Below, piece after piece: positions 46,301 through 58,300 of a stretch of DNA of 64,000 nucleotides (position 1 is the first letter of the stretch; the number at the start of each line of letters is the position of its first letter). The DNA is taken from NCBI GenBank assembly GCA_030844895.1, contig CM061231.1, positions 133,271,023-133,335,022 on the forward strand, written 5' to 3'. The notes below the pieces were generated by a model. That model saw only the letters and a program-made list of their open reading frames with translations. It made no database searches and was not told where the DNA came from. Both the position numbers and the translations under genes were made by a program. Source of the stretch: Ambrosia x helenae (lineage: Eukaryota > Streptophyta > Magnoliopsida > Asterales > Asteraceae).

Positions 46301-49300
46301 CCTAAAGCTCTACACCACTCTCCGAATTTCTTATCAGCAAACTGGGTCCCGTTGTCCGTTATTATTTTCCCTGGTAGACCAAATCGACAGATGAGATTTT
46401 CCCATACGAAAGTGGTTATCTGATTGCTTGATATCTTACTAATCGGCTTCACTTCAACCCACTTTGTAAAGTAGTCGACGGCGACAACCAAAAACTTCAC
46501 TCCTCCCTCAGCTACGGGGAACGGACCCAGAAGATCCATGCCCCATTGGTAAAACGGCCAAGGAGAAGTAATCGGCACCATACCGTGTTTCGGTAACCGT
46601 GGCATCGGCGCATGTATTTGGCACGACTCACACTTTTTGGTTAACTCTTCACTGTCTTTCCTCATCGTAGGCCAGAAATACCCCAAATTAGTCGCCCGAG
46701 TGACCAACGATTTGGCCCCAATATGTGCTCCACACAAACCTTCATGTGTTTCTTCTAAAACTTTGATCCCTTCTTCATTCGAGACACATCGGTAAGATGG
46801 TGAAAGGAAACCTTTTCTGAATAGCGTTCCTTCATGCATTTCGTACGACTTACTCCTTTGAATGTCTCGTTCGTCCTGCCCTTCCGTTCCTTCTTCCAGT
46901 ATCTTGATTATCGGAGATCTTCAATCATCACTCCTCCTTACATCCATAATAACCGATGCCGCAGGCCCTCCGATGGAGGCTTCATCCAGCTGTTCAACTG
47001 TTATCATCTTCGTTAAATGAGCGAAAGCAACTGAGGCCATTTTGCTAACAGCATCGGCCCCTTTGTTTTTGCTTCGAGGAATCTTTATAACCACACATCT
47101 TTCAAATACGGCCATGATTTCCCGTACGGCGGCCACATATTTTTTCATCACCGCATCCTTTGCTTCGAAATCTTCGTTGACTTGACTGGCTACCAATTGC
47201 GAGTCGACAAACGCAGTCAGATCCCTTAAACCCATTTGAACGGCTATTCGGAGTCCCGCAAGCAATGCTTCGTACTCGGCTGTATTGTTCGTGCATTTGA
47301 AGTTAAAACGGAGGGCATAAGCTGTTTCGATACCGTTGGGATCGACCAAAATAAGCCCAGCTCCTGCCCCCTCTCGACTGGATGCCCCATCCGTATACAA
47401 ACACCATCCTTCTCTTGTTCCGGAGCTTTCCGCTTGATCGGGAGCAATATCCACTAGCATCAAATCTTCCTGTTGGCCGGTATTTTCCACCAGAAAATCC
47501 GCTAACACTTGACCTTTGATGGCTACCCGGGGCTTAAATTCGATGCCAAAAGTTCCCAGTTCCACAGCCCACTTTGTGAGTCTTCCGGCGACTTCAGGTC
47601 GACTCAAAACTTCCTTCAGCACTGAGTTGGTTAGGACCACGATGTGATGGGCTTGAAAGTATCTCCGTAACCGCCGAGCCGTATGAGTCAGAGCTAACGC
47701 CAATTTCTCGATGGGAGAGTATCTGATTTCCGCATCTCTTAGGCACCTGCTTACAAAGAAAATTGGCATGAAACCATTAGGTCGGTTAGCACACAAAACA
47801 CTGCTGATGGCCTCGGGTCCCGCGGCCAAATAAACGAACAAGCTCTCCCCTGTTTCCGGGACTACCAAAGATGGCAGATTGCTAATGTGAAGCTTCATCT
47901 GTTGGAAAGCCGCTTCTGCCTCATCGGTCCATCCCAAACCAGCTTGCTTGGTGTGATTCTTGAGGACTTTAAAAACCGGGAGTGATCTTTCGGCCAACTT
48001 CGATAGGAACCTGTTGAGGGCCCCCAACCTTCCGTTCACGCTTTGAAGTTCCTTGAGGGTTTTAGGAGACTGCATCTCTTGGATAGCTTGAACCTTTTCC
48101 GGGTTAGCCCGTATGCATTTTCTGGCCACTACGTGCCCCAAGAACTTTCCTTCTTCCATACCGAAAAAACACTTCTCCGGATTCAATTTCATATTGACCC
48201 TTCGTAAGTTGTTAAACGTCTCCGCTATGTCCAACAGGAGTTCTTCCTCATTCTGACTCTTTATCACTAAATCGTCCACGTAAGCCTCTACGTTCCTTCC
48301 GATCTGGTCTTTAAAGACCTTATCCACGAGACGCTGATACGTAGCTCCCGCATTTTTGAGTCCGAATGGCATCTTCCTATAACAAAATAGACCTTGGTTT
48401 GTGTGGAAGGCAGTTTTTTCTTCATCTTCTCTTGCCATTTGTATCTGATGATACCCCTTATATGCATCTAGAAAACTCTTGAAACGGAAACTAGCAACTG
48501 ATTCTACCTTTGAATCGATCTCTGGCAAGGGGTAGTGGTCTTTCGGACAAGCCTTATTCAGATCCCTGAAGTCGATGCACATTCTCCACGACCCATTGGT
48601 TTTTTCAACCATCACCGGATTGGATACCCATGATGGATACTTCACTGGCTTCATGATTCCGGCTCTTTCCAAACCTTGTACTTCCTCCCGAATCACTTCA
48701 CTTCTGTCTGGAGCTATTGATCTCTTTCTTTGAACAACCGGTTTGCAACTTGGGTTCACATTCAGTCGGTGTTCTACGATATAACGGGGTATCCCGGTCA
48801 TATCGCTCGGTGTCCATGCAAATACGTCTAAGTTACGTATCAAGTATCGGTACAAGCTTTCCTTGCAATCTCGACTCAAGGTTCGGCCTACAGTAATGGC
48901 TTTGTCTGGATGATCATAATTAAGGTACCACTTTTCAGGTTCTTCCGCTACGCGGGAATACCCAATCTCCGGTCCTCGGACAAGGGTTTGTAAAGTGGTA
49001 ACCCCTTTTAAAGTTGGAAATTTTACCATACCATGCTTGCTTGACGTAACCATACCAAAAGTACGGATTCCTGGCCTTCCGATCAGCATGTTGTGGGGTG
49101 TGTGCGCAGGCACCACGATGAAGTTCAATGCCTCCACCCTTCTTTCCGGCTCCTCCCCTATCGCTACGAAAAGCTGAATCTGTCCCTTCGGGGAGACATG
49201 TTCTCCGGAGAAACCCACTAGTGGGTAAGAAACAGGAATTAATCCGGCCTGGACATGAGGGGGAAGTTGCTCGAAGCAGTGTTCATACATTATATCGGAA

Positions 49301-52300
49301 GCTGCTCCCTCATCCAGGTAAACTCGGTGCACCAGCTGATCTCCCACTGTGACTTGTATGATGAGGGGATCTTCTCTTGCTTCATGGGGTTTTATGGAGG
49401 GAAAGTAATGGGGAGTTCGCTCCAATGTGTTACTTCACCGTTTTCTTCGATCACCACCCACGGCCGCTTTAATGCAATGGTTGGTCGAACCATGAGTATC
49501 TGTTTGTCATCTCTTCCTTCGTTCTTTCGTTTCCGATTCCGAATATCCTTGATCAAGTGATCGAGCTGACCTGACTGAACGGCCTTTTCAATTTGCTTTT
49601 TGAGCTGAAAGCATTCATTTGTATCGTGACATTTATCTTCATGAAATTCACAGTACTTTTTAGAACTCTGTTGCTTTGCCGTCTTTTGAAGAGGATACGG
49701 AGGCTTGAATTTAACATTCGTTTCGGTCGCCAGAATTTCCTTTGGAGTCTTCGTTAACTCTGTGAAAACGAAACCTCTTCTATCACTCTTCTCCGACCCC
49801 CTAGGACGATTGTCCCGACCTCGTGTATCAGTCGTTTCACCCTTGTCTTCTTTGGGGAAACGCTTCTGACCATACCGGTCCCTCTTTTGGAACGTTCCTT
49901 TCCGGGAGTCGTCCTTTTGAATTCTATAGCTTGCACGGCTTCCTTCCTTCTGACAAAGGCTTCAATCCGTTCTATGGCTTCCTCCATGGTAACCGGAACT
50001 CGTGCATTCAAACTTTCCACTAGTTGCTTCGTTCGCAAACCATGTAAGAAACCAGATATTCTCATCTTCTCGTCTGCGTCTCTTACCTGAAGAGATTCCT
50101 CCTTATATCGGGCAACGAATTCCTTCAGAGTCTCTCCTTCCTTCTGCTTAATGTTATGCAGCTCCACCGGATCTCTCATGTGTTTTCTTTGTTGTCGGAA
50201 ATGCTCTAGAAATCTAACTTTCAGATCATGGAAGCTATCAAGACTTCCGGGCGGAATGCTATTGAACCATACACGGGCTACTCCAGCCAATGTTTGCACA
50301 AACATGTGGCACCAAGAAGGCATGTCCCACCCTTCGTTACGTGCCACACTATCGAACAACAAGATGTGATCCTCCGGATCAGCCGTCCCATCATACACTC
50401 TCATATTGGACGGCATCTTGACCCGTACTGGTGGGACGAAATCCGTTATCCGAGCGGTGAACTTCGATCCTTCCGGTGGTCTGTATGGCTGATTTAAATC
50501 ATCATCACCACCTGGCCCAAAACGTTCAGCCCTGGTGATCGGTTCCGGCTCATGAGTTGTAGGAGCTATGGCAGTGGCTTGCCCAGTACTAAACGTCCGG
50601 GCATTCCGATGCACCATATCAGCTAACCAGGACGCCGGTGTTGTCAAAGGCGCTTGACTCGAAGGTGGTAATGGAGTACCGACGTCGGGTGTGGCCTCTT
50701 CGTCAAAAGACAACCGAATAGCCAAACCCTTAGCTCGCTCATGCCTTACATAATCATTCATGAGCTGCTGTAACTGCAAGAAGTTCGATTGGACCAACTC
50801 AGGTGACACGGTCAGGCCGGTACCTGGGGTGGCACCAAGGTTAACCGGTGTGGTAACATTCCCCCCGGAAGGGGTAACACTGTCCGGTTGGTTTGATGAA
50901 GACATGTGGGGACGGTATCCTCGAGTGGCTTATCTCCGGCCCACGGTGGGCGCCAAAATGTTGAAGTCGTTTGGTAGGTTTTGAAAGTGAGAAGTAGGAA
51001 TCGGAGGCAGAGCAACTGCCGATGGGTTTTAATGCTGCCTTTAATGTCATCAACTACCCAGTATTTATAGTCTGGGCCAGCGTGGTGCATTAATGGCGAG
51101 AAATGATTAGGTCGGCGTCTACAGTGACGGGTGTTACTGTAGAGCTGACAAGGGATGGCTGAAAATATTATTATATACATTTGCGGCTATTGTCCGATGG
51201 ACAATGGCCGCCTTTATTTTATCCGATGTTTTATTAGTGTGTCCGTTAGTCCTTTATCTTTTGGTCCATCCGCTCTCTGTTCCATCGTCCTCGGTTCATC
51301 AGTCCGATTGGTTTGTCCGGTTAATTGGTTCGTTCTGTCCGTTTCTTGGTTTTATTAGATTCGGATCGACCACTTTCCTTAAATCGTTAACTATGTCTAA
51401 ACTGTTATAATTTGTTTAAGTGTATGTTTTTACTATGCCGTTTAATACTAATTATCCATCCTATGTCATCAGCAAGAGAAGATCCCCTCATCATACAAGT
51501 CACAGTGGGAAATCAGCTGGTGCACCGAGTTTACCTGGATGAGGGAGCAGCTTCTGATATAATGTATGAACACTGCTTCGAGCAACTTCCCCCTCATGTC
51601 TAGGCCGGATTAATTCCTGTTTCTTACCCACTAGTGGGTTTCTCCGGAGAACATGTCTCCCCGAAGGGACAGATTCAGCTTTTCGTAGCGATAGGGGAGG
51701 AGCCGGAAAGAAGGGTGGAGGCATTGAACTTCATCGTGGTGCCTGCGCACACACCCCACAACATGCTGATCGGAAGGCCAGGAATCCGTACTTTTGGTAT
51801 GGTTACGTCAAGCAAGCATGGTATGGTAAAATTTCCAACTTTAAAAGGGGTTACCACTTTACAAACCCTTGTCCGAGGACCGGAGATTGGGTATTCCCGC
51901 GTAGCGGAAGAACCTGAAAAGTGGTACCTTAATTATGATCATCCAAACAAAGCCATTACTGTAGGCCGAACCTTGAGTAGAGATTGCAAGGAAAGCTTGT
52001 ACCGATACTTGATACGTAACTTAGACGTATTTGCATGGACACCGAGCGATATGACCGGGATACCCCGTTATATCGTAGAACACCGACTGAATGTGAACCC
52101 AAGTTGCAGTTGCTAGTTTCCGTTTCAAGAGTTTTCTAGATGCATATAAGGGGTATCATCAGATACAAATGGCAAGAGAACATGAAGAAAAAACTGCCTT
52201 CCACACAAACCAAGGTCTATTTTGTTATAGGAAGATGCCATTCGGACTCAAAAATGCGGGAGCTACGTATCAGCGTCTCGTGGATAAGGTCTTTAAAGAC

Positions 52301-55300
52301 CAGATCGGAAGGAACGTAGAGGCTTACGTGGACGATTTAGTGATAAAGAGTCAGAATGAGGAAGAACTCCTGTTGGACATAGCGGAGACGTTTAACAACT
52401 TACGAAGGGTCAATATGAAATTGAATCCGGAGAAGTGTTTTTTCGGTATGGAAGAAGGAAAGTTCTTGGGGCACGTAGTGGCCAGAAAATGCATACGGGC
52501 TAACCCGGAAAAGGTTCAAGCTATCCAAGAGATGCAGTCTCCTAAAACCCTCAAGGAACTTCAAAGCCTGAACGGAAGGTTGGGGGCCCTCAACAGGTTC
52601 CTATCGAAGTTGCCGAAAGATCACTCCCGGTTTTTAAAGTCCTCAAGAATCACACCAAGCAAGCTGGTTTGGGATGGACCGATGAGGCAGAAGCGGCTTT
52701 CCAACAGATGAAGCTTCACATTAGCAATCTGCCATCTTTGGTAGTCCCGGAAACAGGGGAGAGCTTGTTCGTTTATTTGGCCGCGGGACCCGAGGCCATC
52801 AGCAGTGTTTTGTGTGCTAACCGACCTAATGGTTTCATGCCAATTTTCTTTGTAAGCAGGTGCCTAAGAGATGCGGAAATCAGATACTCTCCCATCGAGA
52901 AATTGGCGTTAGCTCTGACTCATACGGCTCGGCGGTTACGGAGATACTTTCAAGCCCATCACATCGTGGTCCTAACCAACTCAGTGCTGAAGGAAGTTTT
53001 GAGTCAACCTTAAGTCGCCGGAAGACTCACAAAGTGGGCTGTGGAACTGGGAACTTTTGGCATCGAATTTAAGCCCCGGGTAGCCATCAAAGGTCAAGTG
53101 TTAGCGGATTTTCTGGTGGAAAATACCGGCCAACAGGAAGATTTGATGCTAGTGGATATTGCTCCCGATCAAGCGGAAAGCTCCGGAACAAGAGAAGGAT
53201 GGTGTTTGTATACGGATGGGGCATCCAGTCGAGAGGGGGCAGGAGCTGGGCTTATTTTGGTCGATCCCAACGGTATCGAAACAGCTTATGCCCTCCGTTT
53301 TAACTTCAAATGCACGAACAATACAGCCGAGTACGAAGCATTGCTTGCGGGACTCCGAATAGCCGTTCAAATGGGTTTAAGGGATCTGACTGCGTTTGTC
53401 GACTCGCAATTGGTAGCCAGTCAAGTCAACGAAGATTTCGAAGCAAAGGATGCGGTGATGAAAAAATATGTGGCCGCCGTACGGGAAATCATGGCCCTAT
53501 TTGAAAGATGTGTGGTTATAAAGATTCCTCGAAGCAAAAACAAAGGGGCCGATGCTGTTAGCAAAATGGCCTCAGTTGCTTTCGCTCATTTAACGAAGAT
53601 GATAACAGTTGAACAGCTGGATGAAGCCTCCATCGGAGGGCCTGCGGCATCGGTTATTATGGATGTAAGGAGGAGTGATGATTGGAGATCTCCGATAATC
53701 AAGATACTGGAAGAAGGAACGGAAGGGCAGGACGAACGAGACATTCAAAGGAGTAAGTCGTACGAAATGCATGAAGGAACGCTATTCAGAAAAGGTTTCC
53801 TTTCACCATCTTACCGATGTGTCTCGAATGAAGAAGGGATCAAAGTTTTAGAAGAAACACATGAAGGTTTGTGTGGAGCACATATTGGGGCCAAATCGTT
53901 GGTCACTCGGGCGACTAATTTGGGGTATTTCTGGCCTACGATGAGGAAAGACAGTGAAGAGTTAACCAAAAAGTGTGAGTCGTGCCAAATATATGCGCCG
54001 ATGCCACGGTTACCGAAACACGGTATGGTGCCGATTACTTCTCCTTGGCCGTTTTACCAATGGGGCATGGATCTTCTGGGTCCGTTCCCCGTAGCTGAGG
54101 GAGGAGTGAAGTTTTTGGTTGTCGCCGTCGACTACTTTACAAAGTGGGTTGAAGTGAAGCCGATTAGTAAGATATCAAGCAATCAGATAACCACTTTCGT
54201 ATGGGAAAATCTCATCTGTCGATTTGGTCTACCAGGGAAAATAATAACGGACAACGGGACCCAGTTTGCTGATAAGAAATTCGGAGAGTGGTGTAGAGCT
54301 TTAGGCATCCGACAAGTGTTTGCATCGGTTGCACACCCCCAGGCGAATGGGCAGGTGGAACGGATGAACCGGAGTATCTTGACCGGAATCAAGACACGGT
54401 TGGGAAAGGGAAAGAACTGGTTGGCAGAGCTACCTAGCGTCCTGTGGGCCCTCCGGACCACAGAAAAAACTAGTACAGGTCGAACACCGTTCAGCCTTGT
54501 CTTCGGATCAGAGGCGGTGATCCCAGCTGAGGTCGGTTTGCCCACTAAAAGGGTACTGGATGTACAGGAACGCTCAAATGAAGAAGCTTTAGCGGTCAAC
54601 ATGGACAATCTGGAGGAATACCGCATGAGCACAGCCGTGCAAGAGGCCAAGTATAAACAACAGATGAAAAAGTACTATGACGCGAGGGTAAAGAAGCTGA
54701 ACCTCCGGCCAGGAGATCTGGTGCTGAGGAGCAATGAGGCTAGCCGAAAGGAAGACACAGGGAAGCTAGGTCCGAACTGGGAGGGACCGTATGTGGTGAT
54801 GGAAGTTCATGAAAAAGGGTCTTGCAAACTGGCAACGGTGGACGGAAAGGCCGTTCCTCGCCACTGGAACGTCGCACAGCTGAAGAAGTATTTCGTTTAA
54901 ATATATATGTAATAAATAAAACGTCGTTCTGTATGAACCCTTCGGGGGTTAGCTATCCGGTGTAATGAAAAGAATGACTTTAGAAAAATGTTATAACAAG
55001 GTGCGGCACCTCATAATAGCCGAGGGAGCAACCTATGTCTCCCCTAAGGGTCAGCTCCTTCGAACTTAGCTGGTCGAGATCATTGCTCGACGGAAAGGGA
55101 TCGGCCCCTTAGAATAGCCTCGGATTCACATATGTATATCCGATAACAAAACATGACAAATCATGAACCGATCGTTTATAGATCGGATACGCGTATTATT
55201 TGAACTAAGCCATAGCAAAATCGGTCAAGAGTTCGAGAAAACAACGATAGCTATTCAATAAACCAACCGATCATGCTGTTGATCGATCAAAATAGACAGT

Positions 55301-58300
55301 TATCAGTGTCACATAATAAAAGCTAAGTTAAAAGCAAAATTACAACCATATCGAATTGTTCAAACATGTTAAATTATTGGGAAACTACAACCATATCGAA
55401 TTTTTAGTTAGTTGGAAGTACGCCGGACGGGATCGCTTCGCTAATATCCTTGAAGGTTTTACCAGTCATCGTCTTGAACTTGTCAATAAACTCGTAAGAA
55501 GTAGCGTCCCAGGTCTTCACCCCGTTTTCATACGTCTTGGACGCTTGGGGGTCATATCCATCGACCGTCCCAATTTCAGCTCCCGAAACACCTGCCTTGA
55601 AACCAGCTGATAGGCCGTCATGGTAAGCGGAGTTGTACAACAACGACTCCATCTCCCCTAACGGCTGCAAAAACTCCACAGACTTCATCAGCTTGGACAC
55701 GGTTAACGGAATGCCTTTAGTTATGATCAGGTCTCGATCCTCCTCAACGGTCTTCAGTGCCGATCGAAGCCCAGCAATCAGCTCATCTCCAGCTTCTAAG
55801 GCTTTGTCGTAATTGTCCTTACATATTGCCCACGCCTTTTTCTCGTCATCGATTTTTTGGGTTTTGTCCTTAAAAGTAAAATAAAGTAATATGATTGATA
55901 AGTAAATAGACGAACAAGAAATGAAAAAAAAAAAATTCGTTATAGAAATAAGGATACCTGAAGCTCTGATACGGACCGAGACAAGGTAAGATTGTTCTCC
56001 TCTGACTGGCGCAACTTCTCCTTTAGATCGGCAATTTCCTTATCACGATCGGAGACGTCGGTCTGGAGGAGGCCTACCTCTTTCTCATGAGCCGTTTTCA
56101 TCTCCTCCATGGCTTTCACAGCTTCTCTCCTTTCTTGGCACTAGACCGTTCATTCTTCTTTCTCTTAGCCACCTTGCTCTCCAGCTTCTGCACCTCTGAC
56201 CGATACAGCTCTATGCGACCCTTAAGCTTTTTCTCTATTGCCGCCTTCTTATAATACCCCTGAATCAATTCAGAAACATAACTTAAGGTCCGAACAGCTG
56301 ACAGTCCGGCCATCTCAACCGCTTTCTCCTCGCCCTCTTGACTCAACCGGTCAATTTCACCCGGAGGTATAGAATGATGGAGAATCTGATGACAAACAAG
56401 GGGGTCCGCCAAGGTATCACCGTTTTTCACTTTCCACCGAGGAACGTAAGTCTCTTCCATGGCGTAAGATTCCGATGACTCCTTGGAATCCTTCGCATCA
56501 GCGGTTTTCGGTCTTTTCCACTTGACTCAGCTGTAGCATCTGCGTCCTCGTCGACCTGCTTCCGTTTACGGTGGTGCTCTTTTCGTTTTCCCTTGGCCTC
56601 AATACCAACTATCACTTGACCGGTTCCAGTGCCGGAAGGTGTGCCCATGATATCCACAGATGGATCCCCGGACGGGTGATTCTCTTCCGGACCTTGGTCA
56701 AAGGAAATTGGAGTTTGTTCTTTCTCCTTGGGAGACTCAACAGAGTGAGGGGAAGTCTGGCCAACGGGATCGACTGTCTCCAGAACGGTGGGCTTACGGA
56801 ATTCATCACCCTTCTCGGTCTCCGGAACGCTGTATGTAACGCCCACCGTCCGGTCCAACACTTCATCCTCATTCTCCCGTCTGGCTCGGGACGTGAGCTT
56901 CATACCCTCCCCTTTCCGTTTCACATAACTCAACAGACTCATCTCTGCACGAAAAAAAAAAACAAGTATTAGATAGCACTTATAGGGGATAGGAGGCTAT
57001 GAGGAAGAGGGCCGTACCCTTGCTCCCTCTTATAATTATGGGTTCCACGCCTGGAACGGCCACATCCGACTAATGCCCGCCAACACAAGGATCGTTTCCG
57101 GGTAAACTTGAAGGGGGGTCGGCTTAGCTAACAACTTATCATAAAGTTCACCATCGTATACATCCTCCTGATCGGGATTCAATTTCTCTTTGGGTCCATG
57201 CCATGGCATCAAAAAAGGGACGACATTGTCTTTAACCCAAAAGAAACGGTTTTTCCAGTTCTTAAGACCGGTGTACGTTTGACTCAACATAGACTGTTGT
57301 TTGGAAATCTCACCGACCGTGAACCAGTCACCGGCCTTGGTTAAATGAAAAAATTGACGAAACAAGCCGATGGTGGGTTCACCCCAAAGGCACGACAAGC
57401 AATTTCAAAATGAGTTACTTTGATCGCCCCAAGGGGGCTAAGTTGACGAATGTCCAACTTGTAAAATTGAAGAAATTCTAAAAAGAAGATAGACAACGGA
57501 AGACGAACGGAGGCAAAATCAAAGTGCCGGGTGTAAAACCCTACATGCCCTTCCGGACAATCAGTAATCCGATGGTGTCGTTCGGGGACGATAGGTTTAT
57601 ATATGGATGTGTCGAAATATTTACTACAGAAAGACGTTAAAGAAGGTTGGGAAACTTCAGAAGTATGAAGTAGCATATCGCGTCTGCCTACCATAACGAC
57701 GAAAATTAAAAAAGAGGCAAGGACGAACCTGATTCAATCGGAAGCGGCAGACGCTCTGAGGCCGATCAAGGAAAAATGAAAAATTTTCACTGTACAAAGG
57801 GGGTTTATATAGTGAGGTCTGGCGAGATTCTCGAGGACTGACGAAACGTCGCGTCAGTCAACAGTACGACGGTTACGGAACCCACCAATTATGGACCGAC
57901 ACGTGTCATTCTTTAAAGGTAACTAATGACAATTAAGGGACAATTATTGCAACGCGGAAAACAATACAAAGTATACGAATCAGAAGGGACGATCCGACAC
58001 GCCGATCGTCCCCAATAAAAGAGAATCGGTATTAAAGTTTGACGAGTGTTTCCTCGAAAAGACACTCCTCAAACTGGGGGGCTGATGACATAGGATGGAT
58101 AATTAGTATTAAACGGCATAGTAAAAACATACACTTAAACAAATTATAACAGTTTAGACATAGTTAACGATTTAAGGAAAGTGGCCGATCCGAATCTAAT
58201 AAAACCAAGAAACGGACAGAACGAACCAATTAACCGGACAAATCAATCGGACTGATGAACCGAGGACGATGGAACAGAGAGCGGATGGACCAAAGATAAA

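Larger units (their letters stand above)
42028..51471 (-). mobile_element. Tat-lineage Ty3/gypsy retrotransposon, copy 1 (complete, minus)
   Basis: The order on the minus strand is 5' LTR (51471-50959), primer site, gag, protease-RT-RNase H-integrase, an antisense ORF, polypurine tract (AAACTGGGGGC, about 42540-42551) and 3' LTR (42539-42028). The two LTRs differ at only about four places in 513 bp, so the insertion is young. gag and pol nevertheless carry at least two frameshifts and one nonsense codon, so it is not autonomous now. Absence of a chromodomain and the extra antisense ORF fit the Tat lineage. Confidence 0.9.

Noticed and set aside
45956..46423. 155-codon ORF on the plus strand
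   Set aside because: Antisense shadow of the integrase; the mirror frame appears in copy 2 at 54183-54650.
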